From Bacteroidetes bacterium UBA1312 (GTDB lineage: Bacteria > Bacteroidota > Bacteroidia > Chitinophagales > Chitinophagaceae): DNA of 45,825 bases. Position numbers and translations under genes: made by a program. Shown here one piece after another: positions 29,238 through 37,774 of the stretch (positions are counted from its first letter, which is position 1; the number at the start of each line of letters is the position of its first letter). The stretch covers positions 117,699 to 163,523 of the forward strand of contig DBTQ01000022.1 in assembly GCA_002307135.1 (NCBI GenBank), given 5' to 3'. A model generated the notes under the pieces. The model did no database searches. It was not told the origin of the DNA and saw nothing but the letters and a program-made list of their open reading frames with translations.

Positions 29238-31208
29238 ATGCCTTACGACATTTCCCAATTAAATGATATGCTCGTTCCTGAGCTGTTAGATTTAATGCGC
29301 AACCAAAACATTCCTGTTGCTGCAGCATCCGACAAATCGTCATTAATTAACGCTATTTTATCCCAACAAACTGATTCAGTTGATACTTCAGCAGAAAAGA
29401 AAAAACGTGCTCCACGTAAACCAAAGCTTGAAAAAGCAGAAGATTTGACAACCGAAAATAGTGTTGTAAAAACGGTAATACAAAATGAACAAAAAGTAAG
29501 TGCCCCAATTGAGGATGCTACAATTTCTGAGGAACATAATAAGCCTATAAAACGTGCCCGTAAGCCCAAGGTAATAGATGCCGACCCTATAGTTGCAGTC
29601 GTACCAGAAGTTTCATCTAATGTGGCGGATTCATTAACGGCAAGTGCAAAAGCTCCGGAAGAAGTTATAGCACCTTCGCCTATAATAACAAATCCATCCA
29701 CTCCTATTGAAGGGTCAGAAAGGCAGCAAAGAAACGATCGGTCAATTAGAACAGATCGCATAGAACGTACAGATAGGAATCAACCTTTTGAAAGAAGAGA
29801 GCGAAGAGAAAGAATTGAACCCAATAATAAACCTACTGGTAACGAAAATTTTCCACCGAAAAATAATCGAGAACCAAGACCTGAGGTTGTAAAAAATCCT
29901 CCAAACGCAGCAACCACAGCGGCAGTAAGACCTGAGGTTGTTTTACCGGAAGACGGCGGCATAATAATGCCTACTGAAAATACAAGTGATATTCAGCCGC
30001 CACAAGAGCCATTAATAAATGAACGTCCCCAACAAAATAACAATAATAATCGCCGACCAAGAGAGCAGCAACATGGTAATTATAATGTAGAGTTTGATGG
30101 TATCGTGATGAGCGAAGGCGTGTTGGAAATGATGCCAGATGGATATGGTTTTTTGCGTAGCAGTGATTACAACTATCTCAATTCGCCAGATGATATTTAT
30201 GTATCCCCTTCACAAATAAAACTTTTCGGTTTAAAAACTGGTGATACTGTAAAAGGCACAGTTCGTGCACCTAAAGAAGGCGAAAAGTATTTTGCTTTAC
30301 TAAAGGTTGATACAATAAATGGACGTTTACCTGATGAGATCCGTGACCGAGTTCCATTTGATTATTTAACTCCTCTCTTCCCTTTTGAAAAATTAACTTT
30401 AGCAACTCCCGGCACTAATTATAGTACTCGGATTGTTGATTTATTTACACCAATAGGTAAAGGTCAGCGTGGATTAATAGTGGCACAACCGAAAACAGGT
30501 AAAACAATGTTGCTCAAGGAAATAGCAAATGCTATTGCAGCGAATCATCCAGAATGCTATCTGATGGTAGTATTGATAGATGAGCGACCTGAAGAGGTTA
30601 CCGATATGCAAAGAAGTGTACGTGCCGAAGTTATCGCATCCACATTTGATGAACCCGCGGATAAACACGTAAAGGTTGCTGCCATTGCATTGCAAAAAGC
30701 AAAACGTTTAGTAGAGGTGGGTCACGATGTGGTTATTCTTTTAGACTCTATTACCCGTCTTGCGCGAGCACATAATACTGTTGCGCCATCAAGCGGTAAA
30801 GTATTAAGTGGTGGAGTGGAAGCCAATGCAATGCAAAAACCCAAACAATTTTTTGGTGCAGCGCGTAAGATTGAAAATGGAGGATCACTTACTATTTTAG
30901 CAACAGCATTAATTGACACGGGTTCTAAAATGGACGAAGTTATCTTCGAGGAATTCAAAGGAACAGGAAATATGGAATTGCAGTTAGATCGCAAATTGGC
31001 GAACAGGCGTATATACCCAGCCATTGATCTTGTTGCATCTTCTACTCGCCGCGATGATCTATTATTAGATAAAGATGTGCATAATAAAATATGGATATTA
31101 CGTAAGCATCTAGCAGATATGAATGCAGATGAAGCAATGAATTTCCTGTTACAACAAATGCGTGGAACAAAATCAAATGAGGAGTTCTTAGCAGTAATGA
31201 ATAAATAA
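29238..31208 (+). CDS. rho: Transcription termination factor Rho
   Basis: Hexameric RNA-dependent ATPase that ends transcription. The 656-residue protein is much longer than the about 420 of E. coli. Order: Rho N-terminal SAP-like helix bundle (about 1-45), a long polar, charged and probably disordered insert (about 46-275; rich in Lys, Pro, Glu, Asn, Arg, with ERTDRN and RRERRERIE stretches), the cold-shock RNA-binding domain (GVLEMMPDGYGFLRSSDYNY, about 295-360), then the ATPase with Walker A QPKTGKTMLLK (about 416-426), IDERPEEVTDM, and Walker B VVILLDSITRLARA. The insert is a known feature of Bacteroidota Rho. Confidence 0.97.
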   Translation: MPYDISQLNDMLVPELLDLMRNQNIPVAAASDKSSLINAILSQQTDSVDTSAEKKKRAPRKPKLEKAEDLTTENSVVKTVIQNEQKVSAPIEDATISEEHNKPIKRARKPKVIDADPIVAVVPEVSSNVADSLTASAKAPEEVIAPSPIITNPSTPIEGSERQQRNDRSIRTDRIERTDRNQPFERRERRERIEPNNKPTGNENFPPKNNREPRPEVVKNPPNAATTAAVRPEVVLPEDGGIIMPTENTSDIQPPQEPLINERPQQNNNNNRRPREQQHGNYNVEFDGIVMSEGVLEMMPDGYGFLRSSDYNYLNSPDDIYVSPSQIKLFGLKTGDTVKGTVRAPKEGEKYFALLKVDTINGRLPDEIRDRVPFDYLTPLFPFEKLTLATPGTNYSTRIVDLFTPIGKGQRGLIVAQPKTGKTMLLKEIANAIAANHPECYLMVVLIDERPEEVTDMQRSVRAEVIASTFDEPADKHVKVAAIALQKAKRLVEVGHDVVILLDSITRLARAHNTVAPSSGKVLSGGVEANAMQKPKQFFGAARKIENGGSLTILATALIDTGSKMDEVIFEEFKGTGNMELQLDRKLANRRIYPAIDLVASSTRRDDLLLDKDVHNKIWILRKHLADMNADEAMNFLLQQMRGTKSNEEFLAVMNK

Positions 31209-31242
31209 ATGCACAACGCAAAGTGAAATAATAAATATTTTT

Positions 31243-31274
31243 TTTGACAAAAAGAAAAAACAGTATTAACTTTG
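31243..31274 (+). promoter_or_regulatory. Consensus promoter of the rplU-rpmA operon
   Basis: TTTG (31243-31246), 20-nt spacer, TAACTTTG (31267-31274): perfect match to the phylum consensus, 22 bp before the rplU ATG. One of the clearest promoters in the window. Confidence 0.7.
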
Positions 31275-31296
31275 CACAAAATATTTTTGGAGCGTC

Positions 31297-31599
31297 ATGT
31301 TTGCGATAGTTATTATAGCCGGACAACAATTTAAAGTTAGAAAGGACGATGAATTGTTTGTACATAGATTAGCCGGAGAAGTCGGAGAATCAGTAGAATT
31401 TCAAGAAGTACTAATGGTTGGTGGAGATTCAAATATCTCTGTAGGAAAAACTGCTAAGTCTTCTGTAAAAGCTGAAATACTCAGTCACCTAAAAGGTGAT
31501 AAAGTTATTGTGTTTAAAAAGAAACGCCGTAAAGGTTATCAGAAAATGAATGGGTTTCGCCAGTCATTGACGAAAATAAAAATTAACGCAATAGCTTAA
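31297..31599 (+). CDS. rplU: 50S ribosomal protein L21
   Basis: Large-subunit ribosomal protein bL21, 100 residues, the usual length. Seen are MFAIVIIAGQQFKVRKDD at the start, GKP-like SVGKTAKSSVKAEIL in the middle and the conserved end FKKKRRKGYQKMNGFRQSLTKIKI. It is the first gene of the operon with rpmA (52 bp downstream), the conserved bacterial order. Confidence 0.97.
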   Translation: MFAIVIIAGQQFKVRKDDELFVHRLAGEVGESVEFQEVLMVGGDSNISVGKTAKSSVKAEILSHLKGDKVIVFKKKRRKGYQKMNGFRQSLTKIKINAIA

Positions 31600-31651
31600 T
31601 TTTTATTTTAAGTTTGTTATATTTGTTTATTAATTAGTAAAAGAGTTAAAA

Positions 31652-31921
31652 ATGGCACATAAGAAAGGTGAAGGAAGTGTAAGAAATAATAGAGACTCCG
31701 AAAGTAAGCGCTTGGGCGTTAAAATATACGGTGGTCAACCTGCTATTTCCGGCAACATCATTATCCGTCAGCGTGGAACAGTTTATCATCCTGGTAATAA
31801 TGTAGGTCTTGGAAAAGATTTTACAATATTTGCACTTACAGATGGTATCGTTGAGTTTCGCAAAACAAGAAATAAAACATTAGTATCAGTAAAAGAATTA
31901 ACCGCGACAGCCGAAGCATAG
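31652..31921 (+). CDS. rpmA: 50S ribosomal protein L27
   Basis: bL27, 89 residues, near the peptidyl-transferase centre. The start MAHKKGEGSVRNNRDS and GVKIYGGQPAISGNIIIRQRG are family hallmarks. The N-terminus starts directly with AHKKG, without the cleavable extension found in Firmicutes. It is followed after 65 bp by the AAPAKK-repeat gene. Confidence 0.97.
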   Translation: MAHKKGEGSVRNNRDSESKRLGVKIYGGQPAISGNIIIRQRGTVYHPGNNVGLGKDFTIFALTDGIVEFRKTRNKTLVSVKELTATAEA

Positions 31922-31986
31922 TATTATGCTTAGGCTGTTTTGCCATAAAGAGTTTTTGTTAACCCCCCTTAAATTCCACAACGGTT

Positions 31987-32268
31987 ATGGCAACAGCAAA
32001 GAAAGCAGCACCTGCTAAAAAAGCAGCACCTGCAAAGAAAGCAGCACCTGCTAAAAAAGCAGTAGCAGCACCAGCAAAAAAAGCAGCACCTGCTAAAAAA
32101 GCGGCACCTGCTAAAAAAGCAGCACCTGCAAAGAAAGCGGCACCTGCAAAGAAAGCGGCACCTGCTAAGAAAGCAGCACCTGCTAAAAAAGCAGCACCTG
32201 CTAAAAAAGCAGCACCTGCTAAAAAAGCTGCACCAGCAAAGAAAGCAGCGCCTGCTAAAAAGAAGTAA
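31987..32268 (+). CDS. Histone H1-like AAPAKK-repeat protein
   Basis: A 93-residue protein made almost only of a six-residue repeat: MATAKK, three AAPAKK, AV, eleven AAPAKK, K. Of 93 residues 31 are Lys and none is acidic. In DNA the 18-bp units vary at third positions (AAA/AAG, GCA/GCT/GCG), so the frame is kept under coding constraint rather than being a simple satellite. It resembles the C-terminal tail of histone H1, Chlamydia Hc2 and AlgP, and probably binds DNA or RNA electrostatically. It follows rpmA in the operon and ends at a strong terminator. Repeat number may differ between strains. Confidence 0.75.
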   Translation: MATAKKAAPAKKAAPAKKAAPAKKAVAAPAKKAAPAKKAAPAKKAAPAKKAAPAKKAAPAKKAAPAKKAAPAKKAAPAKKAAPAKKAAPAKKK

Positions 32269-32290
32269 TTTATTTTAGCATTCTATAAGA

Positions 32291-32330
32291 GAAGAGATTG
32301 TTCTAACCCACAATCTCTTTTTTTTATTTA
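32291..32330 (+). terminator. Rho-independent terminator of the rplU operon
   Basis: AGAGATTGT (32293-32301), loop, ACAATCTCT (32310-32318), then TTTTTTTT. Classic intrinsic terminator 22 bp after the stop codon of the repeat protein. Confidence 0.85.
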
Positions 32331-32358
32331 GGTACACCCTAAAATTTAGTCTTCGATA

Positions 32359-32817
32359 TCAATATATAACAAGCTCGGGTAAAAATTGCTTCGCATTTCC
32401 TCCATTACGTATTACGTCACGAACAAGTGTAGATGAAATAGTAGCATGAAATGCTGAAGACGTAAGGAAAACAGTTTCAATATTGGGTGCTAAAGCATGA
32501 TTCATATCGGCAATAGCCCGCTCATACTCAAAATCACTGACATAACGAATACCTCGTAGCATATACTGAGCACCAATTTTATTGCAAAAATCTATTGTCA
32601 AACCTTGATAATCTGCAACCTCAATACGATTATCCGCCTTAAAAATATTTGCTATCCATTCTTTACGTTGCTCCAACGAAAACATTGCTTGCTTAGAAGA
32701 GTTGGTACCAATACCAATAATTAACTTATCAAATAAATTTACAGCACGTTCAATAATATTGACATGTCCAAGTGTTATGGGATCAAATGAACCAGGGAAA
32801 AGACAAATACGTTCCAT
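32359..32817 (-). CDS. coaD: Phosphopantetheine adenylyltransferase
   Basis: Fourth step of coenzyme A synthesis: transfers AMP from ATP to 4'-phosphopantetheine. The 152-residue protein has FPGSFDPITLGHVNII at 7-22 with the nucleotidyltransferase (T/H)xGH motif (TLGH, His18) and the ISSTLVRD motif near 127-134, as in all CoaD. It is the last gene of the DUF3822-rsmD-coaD cluster, 15 bp after rsmD; rsmD-coaD is a conserved bacterial pair. Confidence 0.97.
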   Translation of the reverse strand: MERICLFPGSFDPITLGHVNIIERAVNLFDKLIIGIGTNSSKQAMFSLEQRKEWIANIFKADNRIEVADYQGLTIDFCNKIGAQYMLRGIRYVSDFEYERAIADMNHALAPNIETVFLTSSAFHATISSTLVRDVIRNGGNAKQFLPELVIY

Positions 32818-32832
32818 TAAATATATAACGTC

Positions 32833-33372
32833 TTAAGGTTGGTAAAAAAAAGAGAATACTGTAGTACCATAATTTTTCATCCGTTGAAAATTGGGGTGTA
32901 ATTGATAATCATTACGGGGGGTATGTTCCAGCACAAAAAGACCTTCTGATTTTAATAGTTTTCTCTCGAAAACAACTAAGGGAAGGTCGTCAATAGTTTG
33001 TAATGCATAAGGAGGCCCAGCAAAAATAAAATTATATTGTTCTGTACATTGATTTATGTATCTGAACACATCCATTTTTATCGGATTTATGGTTGTAATG
33101 TTTAAACTTTGAATTGTTTTTTTGATAAAAGAAAACATTTGTTCGTCTTTTTCAATAATTGTCTGATCTATTGCTCCTCGCGAGGCCAATTCGTAACTTA
33201 TAGCTCCTGTTCCGCCAAATAAATCAAGCGTTTTCAGTTCTTCGAAATCTAGAATATTTTGCAGAATATTGAATAAACCTTCTTTGGCAATATCTGTAGT
33301 TGGCCGGGTATAAGGCATTTTAGTAGGCGGATTTATTTTACGTCCACCAAATTCGCCACCAGTTATACGCAT
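32833..33372 (-). CDS. rsmD: 16S rRNA (guanine966-N2)-methyltransferase RsmD, altered motif IV
   Basis: SAM-dependent methyltransferase that methylates G966 of 16S rRNA. The 179-residue protein shows MRITGGEFGGRKI, RPTTDIAKEGLFNIL, the SAM motif LDLFGGTGAISYELASRGA (about 50-70) and FAGPPYALQ. The last is the catalytic (D/N)PPY motif, but here residue 119 is Gly (codon GGG at 33018-33016) in place of Asp or Asn. Either the enzyme is impaired or the lineage tolerates this change. The frame extends 13 codons upstream, but the ATG at 33372 begins with the family MRI(T/I)GG. It overlaps the end of the DUF3822 gene by 10 bp and lies 15 bp before coaD. Confidence 0.92.
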   Translation of the reverse strand: MRITGGEFGGRKINPPTKMPYTRPTTDIAKEGLFNILQNILDFEELKTLDLFGGTGAISYELASRGAIDQTIIEKDEQMFSFIKKTIQSLNITTINPIKMDVFRYINQCTEQYNFIFAGPPYALQTIDDLPLVVFERKLLKSEGLFVLEHTPRNDYQLHPNFQRMKNYGTTVFSFFYQP

Positions 33373-34202
33373 GAATTCAATTGTTGAAATAAATGTATAG
33401 TTGTTGCCCATTCTGGAGATGTGAGGCTGGCAATGCTCATTTTATCATGCTCCATGGCGGGAAATAAATCATGGAGTTTCGTAATGATTTCAGATTGTGT
33501 ATCATTAATGGTTGTACATCGAATTGGAAAAACTAGATAGTCAATACCAAATGATTGACAAGCAGTGATTAATTGATACGCAATATCTTCTGCATTGCTG
33601 TATTCAAAAGTATGGTGCCAATGCAATAGCCTATTATGGTGTAACGTGGCAACAGCATATTGGCCGGTAAGTGTGCATTGCAAAATATTTTCTACATGAA
33701 TGCCATTATGAAAATGCACATAATTAAGCGGTAGTATTTTTGCTTCTCCAATATGTTTTGTAAAGCATTGTTCGATATTTTCAGGAAAAGCATAACAGCA
33801 ATGAGCATCACTTTTCCCTAAATGTTTTACTTGCATTTTTTCGCTTTTTTCGCAATAATATATTGCATTAAGCCAATCATACGCAGCTTCTTCTCCGGAA
33901 AACAGTGTTGCAGGGATGATTATATTTTTGAGTGTTGCAACAAAAATCACTTTTATTATACTAGGGTCTGCTAGGAGCACTTCGTCTAGTAATTCATTTT
34001 CTATAAAAGCGCAATTCCATGCTTCACCTACATATTGAGTGCTATTCACCATTAATATTTCACCTGACGGATGAATACCCGCAGAAATAAGACTGTCTGG
34101 CGTAACAATACAAATTACACTTGCAACCTGACTGAGTATATTATCGCCACTGTGTGCAGTATAGTGTCGTCGAACAATATGATTATTAATATCTGCAGAC
34201 AT
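33363..34202 (-). CDS. DUF3822 family protein
   Basis: A 279-residue cytoplasmic protein of the Bacteroidota family DUF3822, of unknown function and regularly found beside rsmD. I see no catalytic motif; the pattern of long beta strands with short helices (LSQVASVICIVTPDSLISAGI..., QYAVATLHHNRLLHWHHTFEY) may be an ASKHA/PilM-like fold, which is an inference. The frame continues 44 codons upstream, but that part has no family character, and the ATG at 34202 gives the usual N-terminus. First gene of the cluster with rsmD and coaD. Confidence 0.78.
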   Translation of the reverse strand: MSADINNHIVRRHYTAHSGDNILSQVASVICIVTPDSLISAGIHPSGEILMVNSTQYVGEAWNCAFIENELLDEVLLADPSIIKVIFVATLKNIIIPATLFSGEEAAYDWLNAIYYCEKSEKMQVKHLGKSDAHCCYAFPENIEQCFTKHIGEAKILPLNYVHFHNGIHVENILQCTLTGQYAVATLHHNRLLHWHHTFEYSNAEDIAYQLITACQSFGIDYLVFPIRCTTINDTQSEIITKLHDLFPAMEHDKMSIASLTSPEWATTIHLFQQLNSCV

Positions 34203-34203
34203 A

Positions 34204-34300
34204 ATTGAAGCTCGGAATAATAAAATAAATTTGCAGCAAAAACAGAAAATCGAGCACACATGCCTAACCATTCTTTTTGCAATGCTTACACGCAAAGATA
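34204..34300. promoter_or_regulatory. Face-to-face promoters of the MATE and DUF3822-rsmD-coaD units
   Basis: Plus strand: ATTG (34204-34207, one mismatch to TTTG), 18-nt spacer, TAAATTTG (34226-34233). Minus strand: TATCTTTG (34300-34293), a perfect -7 element without a clear -33. If both are used, the minus transcript starts near 34287 and the plus transcript near 34240, so their 5' leaders would overlap antisense over about 45 nt. Confidence 0.4.
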
Positions 34301-34350
34301 ATGATTGAAAATGTAAGCTGTAGCTGTTTATCACAATTTGAACAATTTAC

Positions 34351-35682
34351 GTGAAGATTCTAATTTCAACTCAAGACATATTAAAGCTTGCTATACCTAT
34401 ATCATTGGCATTGCTAATACCCCAAATAAATTTTTTAACCAATACTGCATTCATTGGCAGACTAGGTCAGGATGAGCTTGGAGTTAATGGTATTGCAGGT
34501 GTATTCTATTTGTTGTTAGCCATGCTAGGGTATGGGCTGAGCAATGGATTACAAGTATTGATGGCTCGACGTGTAGGAGAGGGCAACAGAAAAGGATTGG
34601 GTAAACTTTTTGGTAATGGGATTGTCCTTTCTATAGTTTTTTCTATAGTTTTAATGATGTTGTCCTTATGGTTTGCGCCACTTCTTTTTGGGATGACACT
34701 GCACAACGATAAACATATTTATATGTCAGTCGATTTTCTTTTTGTACGTGTGTGGGGACTACCATTTTTGATGCTTACCCAATTAGTGAATTCATTTTTT
34801 ATAGCAACAAGTAGATCCAAGTTTATTATTTATGGTTCTATCGTTGCTGCACTCTGCAATATTTTATTTGACTATTTACTCATTTTCGGCCATGGAGGTT
34901 TTACTGCAATGGGCTTACATGGTGCTGCTATAGCATCTGTATTAGCAGAAATTGCAGCCTGCATTATTATGTATTCTATTTTCTATTTTAATAGAATGCA
35001 TAAAAAATATGAGGTCAGAAATATTTTATATTTTGATTTCGCACTATCAAGAAATGTATTGAATGTGGCCAGTCCTTTAATATTTCAATATTTTTTCAGC
35101 ATTGGGGGCTGGCAATTGTTTTTTATTTTTGTTGAACATTTGGGGAATAAGGAGCTTGCTGCGTCACAAATATTAAGAAGCGTATTAGGTATCGTAGGTG
35201 TTTGCACTTGGGCATTTGCATCTGCTTGTAATACTTTAGTGAGTCGTTCTATAGGCCAAGGTTTACAGAATGAGGTTCCCCGTTTGATATTGAAAATAGT
35301 AAAGCTAAGTTTACTAACAACCAGTGTTATTTGCTTATTCTTACTTTGCGGCTCTTCCTACTTCTTATCGCTTTACACTAATGATACAGAGCTTATCGCA
35401 TTTGCCATCCCTTCTTTACGTATTGTGGCTTTGGCTACACTTACTATGTCGGTTGCAACAGTAGTATTTAATGGTGTGGTTGGTACTGGAAACACATTAG
35501 TTAATCTAACGATGGAAATAGCTTGTGTTGGGTTTTATATTATCTATTGTGTAGTATTTATCCAACAATTACACTTTCCTTTGTATGTTGCCTGGGCTTC
35601 TGAATTTGTATATTGGTGCAGCCTTTTACTTATTGCAGCATTATATCTGAAAAGCGGACGTTGGAAAGGCAAAGTAATTTAA
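34351..35682 (+). CDS. MATE family efflux transporter, GTG start
   Basis: A 443-residue inner-membrane antiporter of the MATE family (Na+ or H+ driven export of drugs or metabolites). Twelve hydrophobic segments in two homologous halves are visible; QINFLTNTAFIGRLGQDELGVNGIAG is the typical first-loop block. The start is GTG at 34351 (GTGAAGATTCTA); the next in-frame ATG is more than 50 codons inside the first helices, so GTG is needed. Substrate unknown. It is followed after 64 bp by truB on the same strand. Confidence 0.92.
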   Translation: MKILISTQDILKLAIPISLALLIPQINFLTNTAFIGRLGQDELGVNGIAGVFYLLLAMLGYGLSNGLQVLMARRVGEGNRKGLGKLFGNGIVLSIVFSIVLMMLSLWFAPLLFGMTLHNDKHIYMSVDFLFVRVWGLPFLMLTQLVNSFFIATSRSKFIIYGSIVAALCNILFDYLLIFGHGGFTAMGLHGAAIASVLAEIAACIIMYSIFYFNRMHKKYEVRNILYFDFALSRNVLNVASPLIFQYFFSIGGWQLFFIFVEHLGNKELAASQILRSVLGIVGVCTWAFASACNTLVSRSIGQGLQNEVPRLILKIVKLSLLTTSVICLFLLCGSSYFLSLYTNDTELIAFAIPSLRIVALATLTMSVATVVFNGVVGTGNTLVNLTMEIACVGFYIIYCVVFIQQLHFPLYVAWASEFVYWCSLLLIAALYLKSGRWKGKVI

Positions 35683-35746
35683 AAACATTATATGATGCTA
35701 GTTTGTTGCTAAGCAATGGGCATGCAACGACTAAAAATACAAACGA

Positions 35747-36436
35747 ATGAATAAACCGACTATAAAAGAAATGCAAGAAGGGACTGTCCTATTGGTGGAC
35801 AAGCCTTATCGTTGGACATCCTTTGATGTCATACGGCGATTGAATAAATTGATGGATGCTAAAATAGGTCATGCAGGAACACTCGATCCACTAGCTACAG
35901 GATTACTAATTTGTTGTACAGGCCCATTAACTAAAAAGATTTCCGATTACCAAATGCTGCCGAAGGAATACACGGGAATTATTCATCTGGGGGCTATAAC
36001 ACCAACTTACGATTTAGAGAGTGAGCCTCAAGATTTCAAAGATTTTGAACAACTTACTAATGAGGAATTACAAAAGGCTACAGAAGCTTTTGTTGGCGAA
36101 ATAATGCAGATGCCGCCCGCACATTCGGCAATTAAGAAGGACGGTAAGCGTGCGTATGAACTGGCTCGTGCAGGCAAAGAAGTACAGCTTGATGCACGAA
36201 AAATAATTATCGGTGAATTTGAATTAACCAAAATTGAATTACCCGAAGTTCATTTTAGAGTTACCTGTAGTACAGGTACTTACATTCGCTCTCTTGCTCA
36301 TGATTATGGCCAGGCATTAGGTTGCGGTGCCTATTTACAAGAGTTACGTCGCACCAAAATTGGTAATTTTAAAGCAGATGATGCAATAGATCCAGAAGAA
36401 TGGATTAAATACTTAAAAGAACAAAAATCGAAATAA
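35747..36436 (+). CDS. truB: tRNA pseudouridine(55) synthase
   Basis: Makes pseudouridine 55 in the T-loop of tRNAs. The 229-residue protein has LLVDKPYRWTSFDVIRRL, the catalytic GHAGTLDPLATGLL block with Asp47, KEYTG..., and CSTGTYIRSLAHDYG near 182-196, all TruB signatures. It lacks the C-terminal PUA domain of E. coli TruB, as is usual for the shorter Bacteroidota form. The nearest plus-strand neighbours are the MATE gene and acyl-CoA dehydrogenase. Confidence 0.96.
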   Translation: MNKPTIKEMQEGTVLLVDKPYRWTSFDVIRRLNKLMDAKIGHAGTLDPLATGLLICCTGPLTKKISDYQMLPKEYTGIIHLGAITPTYDLESEPQDFKDFEQLTNEELQKATEAFVGEIMQMPPAHSAIKKDGKRAYELARAGKEVQLDARKIIIGEFELTKIELPEVHFRVTCSTGTYIRSLAHDYGQALGCGAYLQELRRTKIGNFKADDAIDPEEWIKYLKEQKSK

Positions 36437-36515
36437 GTAACGAGCATTTTTATCATTCTACTGGCGAATTAAATTAATAACTGTATTTTCGCGTCCTAAA
36501 ATCATAATTTTCTTT

Positions 36516-37658
36516 ATGGACTTTCAACTTTCAGAAGAGCAATTAGCTGTACAAGCGGCGGCTCGAGACTTTGCAAGAACTGAATTACTACCTGGAGTTA
36601 TTGAGCGCGATGAGCATCAAAAGTTTCCTGCTGAACAAATTAAAAAATTGGGTGAGCTCGGCTTTATGGGCATGATGGTCGATCCTAAATACGGAGGTTC
36701 AGGTATGGATGCCATATCTTATGTGCTGGCAATGGAAGAAATTTCTAAAATTGATGCTTCTACTTCTGTATGCATGAGTGTAAACAACTCATTGGTATGC
36801 TGGGGTCTTGAAACTTATGGCAATGAAGAACAAAAACAAAAATATCTTACAGAAATAGCTTCAGGAAAGGCTATCGGTGCATTTCTACTCAGCGAGCCTG
36901 AAGCAGGTTCTGATGCTACTTCTCAGCGTACAACTGCAATAGACAAAGGGGATCATTATTTAGTTAATGGCATTAAAAATTGGATTACTAATGGTAGCTC
37001 GGCTACCTATTATCTTGTTATTGCACAAACAGATATAGAGAAAGGACACCGTGGCATCAATGCTTTGATTATCCCGAAAAACACACCTGGGGTAGTAGTA
37101 GGTGCAAAAGAAAATAAAATGGGTATTCGCGGTAGTGATACGCACAGCATCATGTTTCAGGATGTAAAAGTACCCAAGTCGGACCGCATTGGTGAAGATG
37201 GTTTTGGGTTCAAATTTGCGATGAAAACGTTAGCTGGAGGTCGCATCGGTATTGCATCTCAAGCATTAGGTATTGCTAGTGGTGCATACGAGTTAGCACT
37301 TAAATATTCAAAAGAACGTAAAGCTTTTGGAAAAGAAATAATGAATCACCAAGCAATTGCTTTTAAATTAGCTGATATGGCTACTGCTATCGAAGGCGCT
37401 CGCTTACTTTGTCTTAAAGCTGCATGGCTTAAAGATACACACCAAGATTATGAACAAGCGGCTGCAATGGCTAAATTGTATGCTTCTGAAATAGCACAAT
37501 GGGTGACTAACGAAGCTGTGCAAGTACATGGTGGGTATGGTTATGTAAAAGAATTCCATGTTGAACGTCTGATGCGTGATGCAAAAATCACTCAGATATA
37601 CGAGGGGACTTCAGAAGTGCAAAAAATTGTTATCAGTCGTAATGTATTGAAAGCTTAA
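36516..37658 (+). CDS. Acyl-CoA dehydrogenase
   Basis: FAD enzyme of 380 residues that introduces a trans-2 double bond into acyl-CoA (beta-oxidation or branched-chain amino acid breakdown). Motifs: FLLSEPEAGSDATSQRT (about 127-143) and NGIKNWITNG for FAD and substrate, ERKAFGKEIMNHQAIAFKLADMA, VHGGYGYVKE and the catalytic Glu in YEGTSEVQKIV (about residue 364). It looks like the short-chain/butyryl-type subfamily. No electron-transfer flavoprotein or other beta-oxidation gene is near. A terminator follows. Confidence 0.95.
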   Translation: MDFQLSEEQLAVQAAARDFARTELLPGVIERDEHQKFPAEQIKKLGELGFMGMMVDPKYGGSGMDAISYVLAMEEISKIDASTSVCMSVNNSLVCWGLETYGNEEQKQKYLTEIASGKAIGAFLLSEPEAGSDATSQRTTAIDKGDHYLVNGIKNWITNGSSATYYLVIAQTDIEKGHRGINALIIPKNTPGVVVGAKENKMGIRGSDTHSIMFQDVKVPKSDRIGEDGFGFKFAMKTLAGGRIGIASQALGIASGAYELALKYSKERKAFGKEIMNHQAIAFKLADMATAIEGARLLCLKAAWLKDTHQDYEQAAAMAKLYASEIAQWVTNEAVQVHGGYGYVKEFHVERLMRDAKITQIYEGTSEVQKIVISRNVLKA

Positions 37659-37683
37659 TTTGTTTTAATGAGTTATAAACGAG

Positions 37684-37720
37684 ATGAGGATTTAAACTTT
37701 AAGTTTGAATCCTCATTTTT
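37684..37720 (+). terminator. Rho-independent terminator
   Basis: ATGAGGATTTAAAC pairs with GTTTGAATCCTCAT (14 bp with one T-G pair) around a 5-nt loop, followed by TTTTTG. It closes the acyl-CoA dehydrogenase transcript. Confidence 0.8.
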
Positions 37721-37774
37721 GTATCTGATTCTATTATACTGCAATTCATTATGAAGCATGTAACTTGCGTTTAA

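Noticed and set aside
30722..31365. Long minus-strand frames opposite rho and rplU
   Set aside because: They are shadows of strongly supported genes and show no family features.
31987..32268. Regular 18-bp repeats that could suggest a CRISPR or minisatellite
   Set aside because: Units are contiguous without spacers and keep one open frame with third-position variation; it is a repeat protein gene.
32331..32355. TACACCCTAAAATTTAGTC next to coaD, faintly similar to an IS end
   Set aside because: Too few matching bases and no partner end; considered chance.
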